This document shows, piece after piece, positions 17,316 through 23,513 of a stretch of 23,659 nucleotides of DNA (the stretch's first letter is position 1; every line of letters begins with the position of its first letter). The translations under genes were made by a program, and so were the position numbers. The DNA comes from an uncultured Clostridia bacterium (GTDB lineage Bacteria > Bacillota > Clostridia > TANB77 > CAG-508). The notes below the pieces were generated by a model. The model was given only the letters and a program-made list of their open reading frames with translations. It had not been told where the DNA came from and made no database searches. The stretch is from positions 1-23,659 of the forward strand of contig CATLGL010000005.1 of assembly GCA_949935895.1 (NCBI GenBank). The letters run 5' to 3'.

Positions 17316-17931
17316 TTAATCCTTTCTCATTTCAAATACTTGTATTTTATGACTACTAAGCCCGAGTCACTGCTTCTACTGCAAGAACAATGTTGTTTTT
17401 TACATCTGCACTTCCTGCACCTTCTGCTGTTACAATTGCACCTTCAATTTTAGGGCTTACAATTTTCTGAGTAATTGGTACTTTTTCTCCAGCTTCTTCT
17501 TTATAGATAATATCTTTTTGTATATCTTCTTGTGTTGTCAACCTAGTTCCTCCACCAGAGTCCTTTTCCTCTATTTGACTATTTTTACTGTTTTCATTGT
17601 ACATAGCAACAACTTGACTACTTTCTGAATAACTAATTAGTACCTTTACTTTTCCCACTCCTGCTATATTTGATAAAATATTTTCTAACTTTTTTTGAAT
17701 ATCTTCTTCTTTTTCTGCTTCTTGTACATTTTGTTCTACTGCTAATTGCTTTGTTTGTGTACTAGGTTCTTGTTGTATTTTTGTTTCTTTCTTTTCTCCA
17801 TTCCATATAGTATTTATGGCAATAATTGTAATAATTACTACAACAATAAGTACAACCATATTTTCAATCTTTTTTTTGTTATCCTTTTGCTCCTCCTTTA
17901 CCATTAGAGTTTTTAATTTTTCCTTTAACAT
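17316..17931 (-). CDS. spoIIIAG: Stage III sporulation protein AG, C-terminus completed by a +1 shift at CGGG
   Basis: SpoIIIAG is a membrane-anchored protein that forms a large ring in the SpoIIIA-SpoIIQ channel. It has a cytoplasmic N-terminus, one membrane helix (about residues 26-42), an acidic Gln-rich linker and the ring-building domain (GVGKVKVLISYSES through IEGAIVTAEGAG). Read conventionally it ends EAVTRA at 17356, a break that is easy to miss because the frame is nearly complete. Skipping the C of CGG at codon 190 extends it as AVTGLSSHKIQVFEMRKD to TAA at 17316-17318, the normal ending of the family, for 204 residues. The corrected stop lies six bases before the spoIIIAH ATG, typical of this operon. 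Ribosome binding site AAAGGAGGAG precedes its ATG. Confidence 0.92.
17361..17364 (-). other. +1 recoding site CGGG (Gly) in spoIIIAG
   Basis: Codon 190. GTG ACT CGG GCT TAG becomes GTG ACT (C)GGG CTT AGT AGT CAT. The family has a VxxLxGxxxHxVxV-like ending here. This site was found by looking for in-frame CGG, not by an obvious split. Confidence 0.88.
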
Positions 17932-17950
17932 AACTCTCTCCTCCTTTCTC

Positions 17951-18581
17951 TTATGTATTTTCGTTAATTTGGATGTGTTTTGTTTTTACGTCATATACTT
18001 CTGATAAATACTCTTTTATTTTCTTTTGTTCACTAGAACTAATTGCTAATATGCCTTCCTGTTGTTGTTTTTGTTCATTTTAAATTGTATTTCCAATACT
18101 AATATCTTCAATTGCATCAATATTGATACTCTTTGTTTCTTCTTGTTTAGTATCTTCTTTTATCTTTGAAAGCTTTAAATCTATTTTATTTATCCTTCCA
18201 TAGTTATCTCCTTGTTTTAATTCTAAGTCAATTATTATGCTTTTTGCTAAATATCCTTTTTGTTTTAATTTTTGTTTCATATCTTGTTTTAAATTTGTTT
18301 GATAAATCTCCTCCATTGATTCGTCATTATATGAAATCAAGCTATCTGACATTGCTTGATAAGTTTGTGTATTTTGAAAATAATGTTCATAATCGAATTT
18401 CTTTAAATTTATATCTTTTTTACCGAAAAATTGGAGAAATAATTGTAAATAAAACATATACACCAATCACTGCTTTTATATATTTTTTATTATTCCCATT
18501 TGGTAAAATCATTTCTATTATTGTAGCAATAATAACAGCAACAATAATTTGTTCTGCCCATAAACTCAGATTTTCTATCAT
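17951..18581 (-). CDS. spoIIIAF: Stage III sporulation protein AF, +1 shift at CGGT plus an unexplained in-frame TAA
   Basis: SpoIIIAF is a two-helix membrane protein of the channel. Start ATG at 18581 (MIENLSLWAEQIIVAVIIAT) follows AGGATG; two membrane helices cover about residues 10-26 and 34-50. CGG at codon 53 is followed directly by TAA in the zero frame; skipping the C gives SPIFGKKDINLKKFDYEHYF. The frame then runs to TAA at 18080-18082 (codon 167). Beyond this stop the same frame stays open for 42 codons (ILAISSSEQKKIKEYLSEVY, VKTKHIQIN) to TAA at 17951-17953, matching the conserved C-terminal end of SpoIIIAF. The total would be 209 codons (B. subtilis 206). The internal TAA is either a true nonsense mutation, a base error or a readthrough site. 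Confidence 0.85.
18080..18082 (-). other. In-frame TAA inside spoIIIAF
   Basis: ACA ATT TAA AAT GAA: the frame is identical before and after, so no shift is involved. It lies in the variable linker before the conserved C-terminal tail. Confidence 0.7.
18422..18425 (-). other. +1 recoding site CGGT (Gly) in spoIIIAF
   Basis: Codon 53. CCA ATT TTT CGG TAA becomes CCA ATT TTT (C)GGT AAA AAA. It is the only one of 13 sites with T as fourth base, and the only one where P-site slippage (TTT to TTC) would also re-pair. Confidence 0.9.
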
Positions 18582-18592
18582 TTCTTCACATC

Positions 18593-19754
18593 CTATCGAT
18601 ACATCAATCCACTATTAGATATTTTGACAACTAATGTAATACCAATTACTAACATCACTGAAACAGAAATTAACATAGCAAGTAATACTTTAAAAGTATC
18701 TCCCATTCCAGATAATAAAGAAACAATTTTATCGTCTGCAATTGGCTGACACAATGCTCCTGCAATATAGTAGGTAGCTGTCAATATCGTAAGTTTAATG
18801 ATAGGAAGAACGCAAATTCCTATTACTACAATAACACCTACAATTCCTACTGCATTTTTTAAAATATTGCTACAACCAATCACTGTGTCAACTGCATCTC
18901 CTAATATCTTTCCAACCACAGGAATGAAATTTGATACTGCTGCTTTCGCTGTTTTTGCTGTAACACCATCTACACTACTTGTTAATGTTCCTTCTAGTGA
19001 CAATACCCCTACAAATATGGTAAGGCAAACGCCTAATATCCATACCACACTACTTTTAAAATATTTTGATAGCTTATCAATTTGCACTTTATCAGATACT
19101 TTTGAAATAATACTTAATGCTGTGCCTATTAAAATAAGAGGTAATAATAAACCAGTTATTATATTTCCAATAAAAGTAATTAAAAATAAGATAATTGGTT
19201 GAACAGCACCTGCAGAAACAATATTTCCTGTTGTCATCATTAGTGTTAGTAAAATTGGAAGTAAACTATAACTAAATCCCACTAAATTTTGAATTGTTGT
19301 TTTTGCTAAAGCAATAATATCAGCAAAATTACTCATAATAAGAGTCACAATCAATATATATTGGACATAGTATGTAATTTGTGAAATACTCTTATTTTCG
19401 AGTCCATCACTAATTGCTTTAAAAATGCTATGTATGACAATTATTATAAGAATACTCCCGAACAATCATTATTGTATCTTTTATTTCCTTGCCAAATAGA
19501 TTTAGTATTTTAGTAATAATATTTCCATTATCAATTTTTCCTTTAATTGCATCATTTAACAAAGTCTCTACATCAATTCCCTCAAATGCTTCTTTTGTAT
19601 ATTGATTTGCCTGTTGTACAAATCCTTTAATATTTAACATATCAGATTGTGTTTGTAAAATTTCTTCTTGTGTAGCATAACATGGAATTGTCATCATAAA
19701 GAATGCCACCCATAAAATAATCATTTTCATTATCTTTTTCTTTTGTTTTTTCAT
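18593..19754 (-). CDS. spoIIIAE: Stage III sporulation protein AE, read through a +1 shift at CGGG
   Basis: SpoIIIAE is the large polytopic membrane protein of the mother-cell complex. It has an N-terminal signal sequence (MKKQKKKIMKMIILWVAFFM, Ala-rich cleavage region around YAT), an extracytoplasmic stretch to about residue 85, and six to seven membrane helices with conserved GFSYSLLPILLTLMMTTGN and FIPVVGKILGDAVDTVIGCS. The frame breaks at codon 99 at the start of the first helix; skipping the C of CGG gives DTIMIVGSILIIIVIHSIF. The joined product is 386 residues (B. subtilis 399). Start ATG at 19754 follows AAAGGA at ten bases. spoIIIAF starts 11 bases after its stop. Confidence 0.94.
19457..19460 (-). 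other. +1 recoding site CGGG (Gly) in spoIIIAE
   Basis: Codon 99. ATT GTT CGG GAG becomes ATT GTT (C)GGG AGT ATT. The preceding codon is Val. Confidence 0.9.
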
Positions 19755-19784
19755 GAAATGCTGTTCCTTTCTTTATATATTGTT

Positions 19785-20171
19785 TTATGGTAATATTTTC
19801 ATTACGGTTTCTAATAAAGTGGAAATAATTGGTATAGAAATAGCAATTATAATGATTTTTCCTCCTAAATCTACTTTACTTGCAATTGCTGTTTCTCCAG
19901 AATCTTTACATATACTAACAGCGAATTCTGTCAAAAATGCAATTCCTGTAATTTTAAGTAGTATTCCTAAAAATTGTCCATTTACTTTTGTTGAATTTGA
20001 AATAGTGCTTAATAAACTAATAACACCTTCTAACTTTCCGATGCTCATAAATAAGATTAGTGCCCCTGCAATAATACTTACATACATAGCAAATTCAGGT
20101 CGATATTGTTTTAAAATCAAAATAATGATAACTGCTAAAAATGCAATTCCTATGATTTTTATAATATCCAT
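19785..20171 (-). CDS. spoIIIAD: Stage III sporulation protein AD
   Basis: A 128-residue membrane protein with about four hydrophobic segments and the family sequence LKQYRPEFAMYVSIIAGALI, then GILLKITGIAFLTEFAVSIC and KDSGETAIASKVDLGGKIII. It is a SpoIIIAC/AD family member of the mother-cell channel complex. The ATG at 20171 is chosen over one at 20213 because AAGGGG precedes it and MDIIKIIGIA fits the family; the longer frame would overlap spoIIIAC. No in-frame CGG; the one sense-strand CGG is split as ATC GGA (Ile-Gly). Confidence 0.95.
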   Translation of the reverse strand: MDIIKIIGIAFLAVIIILILKQYRPEFAMYVSIIAGALILFMSIGKLEGVISLLSTISNSTKVNGQFLGILLKITGIAFLTEFAVSICKDSGETAIASKVDLGGKIIIIAISIPIISTLLETVMKILP

Positions 20172-20181
20172 ACTTATCCCC

Positions 20182-20376
20182 TTATAAATTAAAAATTGTT
20201 CGAACTGTATCAAATAAACTACTAATTTCTTTTATCACCATAGTGAGTACAATTACTAGCCCTGCAAGTGTGGTCATCATTGCTTGATCTTCCCTTCCTG
20301 CTCTTACTAACACTTGATGTAATACAGCAACTAAAATTCCAATTGCTGCTATTTTAAAAAGTAAATTGATATCCAT
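20182..20376 (-). CDS. spoIIIAC: Stage III sporulation protein AC
   Basis: A 64-residue two-helix membrane protein (MDINLLFKIAAIGILVAVLH, then QVLVRAGREDQAMMTTLAGL and a second helix), typical SpoIIIAC length. ATG at 20376 follows AGAGGAGG. A conventional reading fuses it to spoIIIAB as a single 243-residue frame; this fusion is an artefact of the missing +1 shift in spoIIIAB, because the intervening residues (RTCTCNFIDLEEEF) are the translated ribosome binding site and leader. spoIIIAD starts 10 bases after its stop. Confidence 0.95.
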   Translation of the reverse strand: MDINLLFKIAAIGILVAVLHQVLVRAGREDQAMMTTLAGLVIVLTMVIKEISSLFDTVRTIFNL

Positions 20377-20387
20377 AAATTCCTCCT

Positions 20388-20898
20388 CTAAATCAATAAA
20401 ATTACAAGTGCAAGTCCGTCCAATACTCCCTAATGCTTTATATAATTTCTCATTTTTAGATAATTCTTTTTCCGCTTTTTCAATTTGAGTTTCTAAAAAT
20501 CCATTTGTTAATTCAATTTGACTAACTTGTCCCTCCATATCTGTTTTTCCAAGTAATTTTCCAAATCCTTTTAAAATTTCTAAATCTTCCTTGGTCATGT
20601 TTGTTTTACTTGTTTCTATAGCATTCTCCCATGCCTCTTTAGCTATCTTATTTTGCATTTGACATGCTGCTGTTTTAAATATGTTACTAATACAAGGTTT
20701 TAGACCTTTGGCAATTTCTATAAAAATTTCAGGTAATATTTCATATGTATATTTCATTTTTGTTTCTAATCCTAAAAGACTCTTTTTCATCTCCTTTAGT
20801 TCTTCTACTCTTTTTTTATACTGACCAGAGATTATTCTTCCTATATATGTACATCCTGCAAAAACAGTTAATAATAGAATGCTTTTTATCATTATCAT
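20388..20898 (-). CDS. spoIIIAB: Stage III sporulation protein AB, C-terminus completed by a +1 shift at CGGA
   Basis: A 169-residue protein (B. subtilis 171) with an N-terminal membrane helix (SILLLTVFAGCTYIGRIIS), a long helical soluble domain (EELKEMKKSLLGLETKMKYT, LLGKTDMEGQVSQIELTN) and a C-terminal hydrophobic end. The conventional frame misses its stop and runs into spoIIIAC. Skipping the C of CGG at codon 161 gives GSIGGLALVILLI followed by TAG, the expected ending, whose TAG overlaps the spoIIIAC ribosome binding site. Start: ATG at 20898 with GGGTGA seven bases upstream; a GTG at 20913 is possible but would put the ribosome binding site inside the gene. Confidence 0.93.
20415..20418 (-). 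other. +1 recoding site CGGA (Gly) in spoIIIAB
   Basis: Codon 161. ATT GGA CGG ACT becomes ATT GGA (C)GGA CTT GCA. Here failure to shift gives a readthrough fusion rather than a truncation. Confidence 0.9.
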
Positions 20899-20957
20899 CC
20901 ATATTTCACCCACTCTATATAAAATATATGCAACTTGTCCTTATTTTAGAACTATAA

Positions 20958-21909
20958 TTATGCTAAAATATATTCCTCTTGCATACCTCCCAGTACATAA
21001 ACTTTTTTAATTTCACCCTTTACTTTTTCATCTAAAAAAATCAATCTTTCAAAAATATGTAAGTTAATCAATTTTCCGATACATGGATTTAACATAATGT
21101 CCTCCATTGTTTTTCCGTGTAAAGTAAAAATCCCCTTAATTCCAGAACATACTGCATAATGAATTGCTCTTACATCTTCTTCTTTTCCAATTTCATCTGC
21201 AACAATCACATCTGGTGCCATAGAGCGAATCATCATTTGCATTCCAATTGATTTTGGAATATTATCTAATACATCTGTCCTTGTTCCTACTTCATTTTGT
21301 GGAGCCCCTTTATAACTTGCTGCAATTTCTCCTCTTTCATCAACTAATCCCACGGTTATTCCTTTAAAACGAATTTGCTCCATTCCTGTACTAATTTTTC
21401 GAATCAAGTCTCGAAGTAAGGTAGTTTTCCCGTGCTCCTGGTGGCGAAATAATAAGAGTGTTATATACTGTATTTTCTTCTATATTTAATACATATTTTA
21501 AAATTCGGTTACTTACTCCTACCATTTGTTTTGCTATTCTGAAATTAAGGCTAGAAACATAATTTATATTAGTAACTTTTCCATCAACTAAAACTACACT
21601 TCCTGTAATACCAACACGATGCCCTCCTTTTAATGTAACAAATCCATTACAAATTTGGTTCTGATAAGAATAGATTGAATTATTGCAAATAGCTTGTAAT
21701 GTTTCTAAAATTTCTTCTTGTAAAGGAAGTACATTTTCTAAAACTTGCTCTTGATTGGTATATTTTAATATAATTGGCTTTCCTGTACGAATACGTATTT
21801 CTTCTAATAATATCATTCCTTCTTGAGAAGTTGCTTTTGAAAGTGCCATATCTAATTCTTTTTGGATTCTTTTAGAAAAATATCCTACAATTTCTCGTAT
21901 ATTTGACAT
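20958..21909 (-). CDS. spoIIIAA: Stage III sporulation protein AA (ATPase), read through a +1 shift at CGGG
   Basis: SpoIIIAA is the secretion-type ATPase of the channel, acting on the mother-cell side. The joined product is 316 residues: N-terminal domain with EEIRIRTGKPIILKY and NGFVTLKGGHRVGITGSVV, Walker A as SPPGAGKTTLLRDLIR, then GLVDERGEIAASYKGAPQNE, VLDNIPKSIGMQMMIRSMAP (near-consensus), VIVADEIGKEED (Walker B) and GIFTLHGKTMED. The conventional frame breaks at codon 160, exactly at the P-loop Gly before Lys. Start ATG at 21909 follows AAAGGA at 11 bases. It is the first gene of the operon. Confidence 0.96.
21429..21432 (-). other. +1 recoding site CGGG (Gly) in spoIIIAA, in the Walker A motif
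   Basis: Codon 160. GGA GCA CGG GAA AAC becomes GGA GCA (C)GGG AAA ACT, i.e. GAGKT. The decoded residue must be Gly for ATP binding. Confidence 0.93.
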
Positions 21910-21928
21910 ATCTTGGTTTGTCCTTTCT

Positions 21929-21953
21929 AAAAAAGCAATAGTTTCTTGCTTTT
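21929..21953 (-). terminator. Terminator-like hairpin in the spoIIIAA leader
   Basis: AAAAGCAA/TTGCTTTT stem (21931-21938 with 21946-21953), 7-base loop and T6 on the minus strand, ending just before the spoIIIAA ribosome binding site. It could be an attenuator or a terminator protecting the operon from upstream transcription. Confidence 0.45.
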
Positions 21954-21968
21954 ACATTTTGCTTTTTA

Positions 21969-22020
21969 CTAAAATAAAAACAATAATATATTAATATATA
22001 TGCTATTATTTTTATTTTAG
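21969..22020. repeat. AT-rich inverted repeat between spoIIIAA and yebC
   Basis: Arms at 21969-21988 and 22004-22020 share CTAAAATAAAAA and most of the following bases, around a TATATTAATATATATGC centre. The 333-base divergent gap also holds the yebC promoter; I cannot identify a convincing sigma-E promoter for spoIIIAA in it. The rest (about 22021-22150) shows nothing I recognise. Confidence 0.5.
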
Positions 22021-22151
22021 AACTAAAAACACTTGTTAATGTTTTGAATAATTCTCTAAAATCAAATACTAAACCTAATCAAGTTTTTTGAAATCTACTT
22101 TAAATTGAGTCTGAATATTAACAAACAAATATACTTTTCTTGAAAAAGCAC

Positions 22152-22180
22152 TACACAAACCACTAAAAGTATGATACAAT
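22152..22180 (+). promoter_or_regulatory. Promoter for yebC with extended -10
   Basis: TACACA (22152-22157), 17 bases, and TACAAT (22175-22180) preceded by TGA as an extended -10. Confidence 0.5.
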
Positions 22181-22242
22181 AGTTTAGTAAAAAGTGAAGA
22201 ATTTAACCATTACTTCACAAATTTTTAAAGGAGGAGAGAGCC

Positions 22243-22968
22243 ATGTCGGGACATAGTAAATGGCATAATATTCAAGCAAAAAAAGGAAAAGCAGATGCAG
22301 CAAGAGGAAAAATATTTACTAAATTAGGAAGAGAATTATTAGTAGCAGTAAAACAAGGAGGTCCAGATCCTGCTGGTAATTCAAAATTAAAAGATATTAT
22401 TGCAAAATGTAAAGCTGCTAATATGCCAAATGATACTATCAATAACGCTATTAAAAAAGCAACTGGAGCAGGAAATAGTGAAAATTATGAAGAAGTAACA
22501 TATGAAGGATATGGACCAAACGGTGTTGCTGTTATTGTAGAAGCAAGCACCGATAACAGAAATAGAACTGCTGCTGATGTACGACATGCATTTGATAAAT
22601 GTGGAGGAAATTTAGGAACAACAGGTTGTGTTTCATACTTATTTGAAAGAAAAGGTATTATTGTAATCGATAAAGAAACAACAAATCAAGCAGAAGATGA
22701 TTTAATGCTGCTAGCACTAGATGCTGGTGCAGACGATTTTAGCGTAGAAGAAGAATGTTATGAGATTACAACTTCAGCAGGAGATTTTTCAGCAGTTCGT
22801 GAAGCCTTAGAAAAAGAAGGTCTGGAGTTTGTAGAAGCAGAAGTAAGTCAAGTCCCAAGTACTTATATGACCTTAGATGAAAAAGGTGCTGAAAGAATGC
22901 AACGCTTGATGGATATGTTAGATGATTTAGATGATGTAATGAATGTATACCATAATTGGGAAGAATAA
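22243..22968 (+). CDS. yebC: YebC/PmpR (TACO1) family protein
   Basis: A 241-residue protein with the hallmark start MSGHSKWHNIQAKKGKADAA, then GRELLVAVKQGGPDPAGNSK, NMPNDTINNAIKKATG, YEEVTYEGYGPNGVAVIVEA and ending LDDLDDVMNVYHNW. YebC proteins were long annotated as transcription regulators; related members act on translating ribosomes at difficult sequences, so a translation role is plausible. Start ATG follows AAAGGAGGAGAG. It is transcribed alone, divergent from spoIIIA. CGG occurs twice on the sense strand, both out of frame (TCG GGA, AAC GGT), and the gene is intact. Confidence 0.97.
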   Translation: MSGHSKWHNIQAKKGKADAARGKIFTKLGRELLVAVKQGGPDPAGNSKLKDIIAKCKAANMPNDTINNAIKKATGAGNSENYEEVTYEGYGPNGVAVIVEASTDNRNRTAADVRHAFDKCGGNLGTTGCVSYLFERKGIIVIDKETTNQAEDDLMLLALDAGADDFSVEEECYEITTSAGDFSAVREALEKEGLEFVEAEVSQVPSTYMTLDEKGAERMQRLMDMLDDLDDVMNVYHNWEE

Positions 22969-22975
22969 AATTATT

Positions 22976-23012
22976 AAAAAAGTATAGCCCTCTTAGCAGG
23001 CTATGCTTTTTT
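22976..23012 (+). terminator. yebC terminator
   Basis: AAAAAAGTATAGCC with GGCTATGCTTTTTT (one G-T pair), 9-base loop, T6 tail, directly after yebC. Confidence 0.88.
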
Positions 23013-23039
23013 AATAAATATTTGTTATTTTGCAAAAAA

Positions 23040-23064
23040 ATGACAGAGATTTAATCTCTGTCAT
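23040..23064 (-). terminator. Terminator of the DUF4180 gene
   Basis: A near-palindrome with arms ATGACAGAGATT and AATCTCTGTCAT around a single T, followed by T7 on the minus strand. It faces the yebC terminator. Confidence 0.75.
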
Positions 23065-23162
23065 AAAATTAAACTATAAATTTTTTTCTTAGTTTTATAA
23101 TATTACATATATCTGTTAGATTTTATTACTATCTGTTCCCTACCTATTCTATAAATATATAT

Positions 23163-23513
23163 TTACTTATTCAACATTTTTATTGCTTCTTCTTCATTTT
23201 CTACAAAAAATATATCTTTTCCTTTGTTGCTTTCATATATAAAATCTCGTAAAGGTTTACTTGTGTATTTTGAATAATCTCCATAGACAGCAAATTTTAT
23301 TTGATAATTTATAAATTTTTGCAAAATTTCTCCTAACAAGTTCTTACTTAATATGAAAAACTCTTCTACTATTGCCTCTTTATTCAAAACTATTTTATCA
23401 CAGTTGGTTTGATATCTGATAGTCATAATAAAATCTATGGCCGAATCCACATCTTTTATTATAATCTGATTACTTTTTACTATTGCTATATTATCGATAA
23501 TTTTTGTTTCCAT
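23163..23513 (-). CDS. DUF4180 domain protein
   Basis: A 116-residue soluble protein matching DUF4180 by layout: an N-terminal beta strand region (METKIIDNIAIVKSNQIIIK), DVDSAIDFI, then IVEEFFILSKNLLGEILQKF, YQIKFAVYGDYSKYTSKPLR, DFIYESNKG and FFVENEEEAIKML. Its role is unknown; such proteins often sit alone or near small regulators. AAGGGG lies four bases before ATG 23519 and ten before ATG 23513; the latter is chosen because METK fits the family start. The 100 bases to the window end hold a short hydrophobic frame with stops (VGYFFIGLGFIFLILFVW) that I cannot call a gene. Confidence 0.75.
   Translation of the reverse strand: METKIIDNIAIVKSNQIIIKDVDSAIDFIMTIRYQTNCDKIVLNKEAIVEEFFILSKNLLGEILQKFINYQIKFAVYGDYSKYTSKPLRDFIYESNKGKDIFFVENEEEAIKMLNK

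Noticed and set aside
5214..20424. A shared slippery heptamer GGACGGA
   Set aside because: It occurs in ligA and spoIIIAB only; the other 11 sites have unrelated bases before CGG.
1933..21432. Sequencing or assembly insertion errors as the cause of the frameshifts
   Set aside because: Errors would not be restricted to one codon phase and one inserted base, and homopolymers (very common here) show no indels in recognised genes. Not formally excluded without reads.
1933..21432. Simple reassignment of CGG to another amino acid (as Trp or Gln in other bacteria)
   Set aside because: A three-base reassignment would leave the downstream frame wrong; the protein alignments need four bases per residue at every site.
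1606..21909. Widespread pseudogenisation of the split genes
   Set aside because: The affected genes are single-copy core genes (ligA, fmt, priA, pgsA, spoIIIA), the lesions are all the same one-base C before a Gly codon, and no other substitutions or deletions accompany them except the separate TAA in spoIIIAF.
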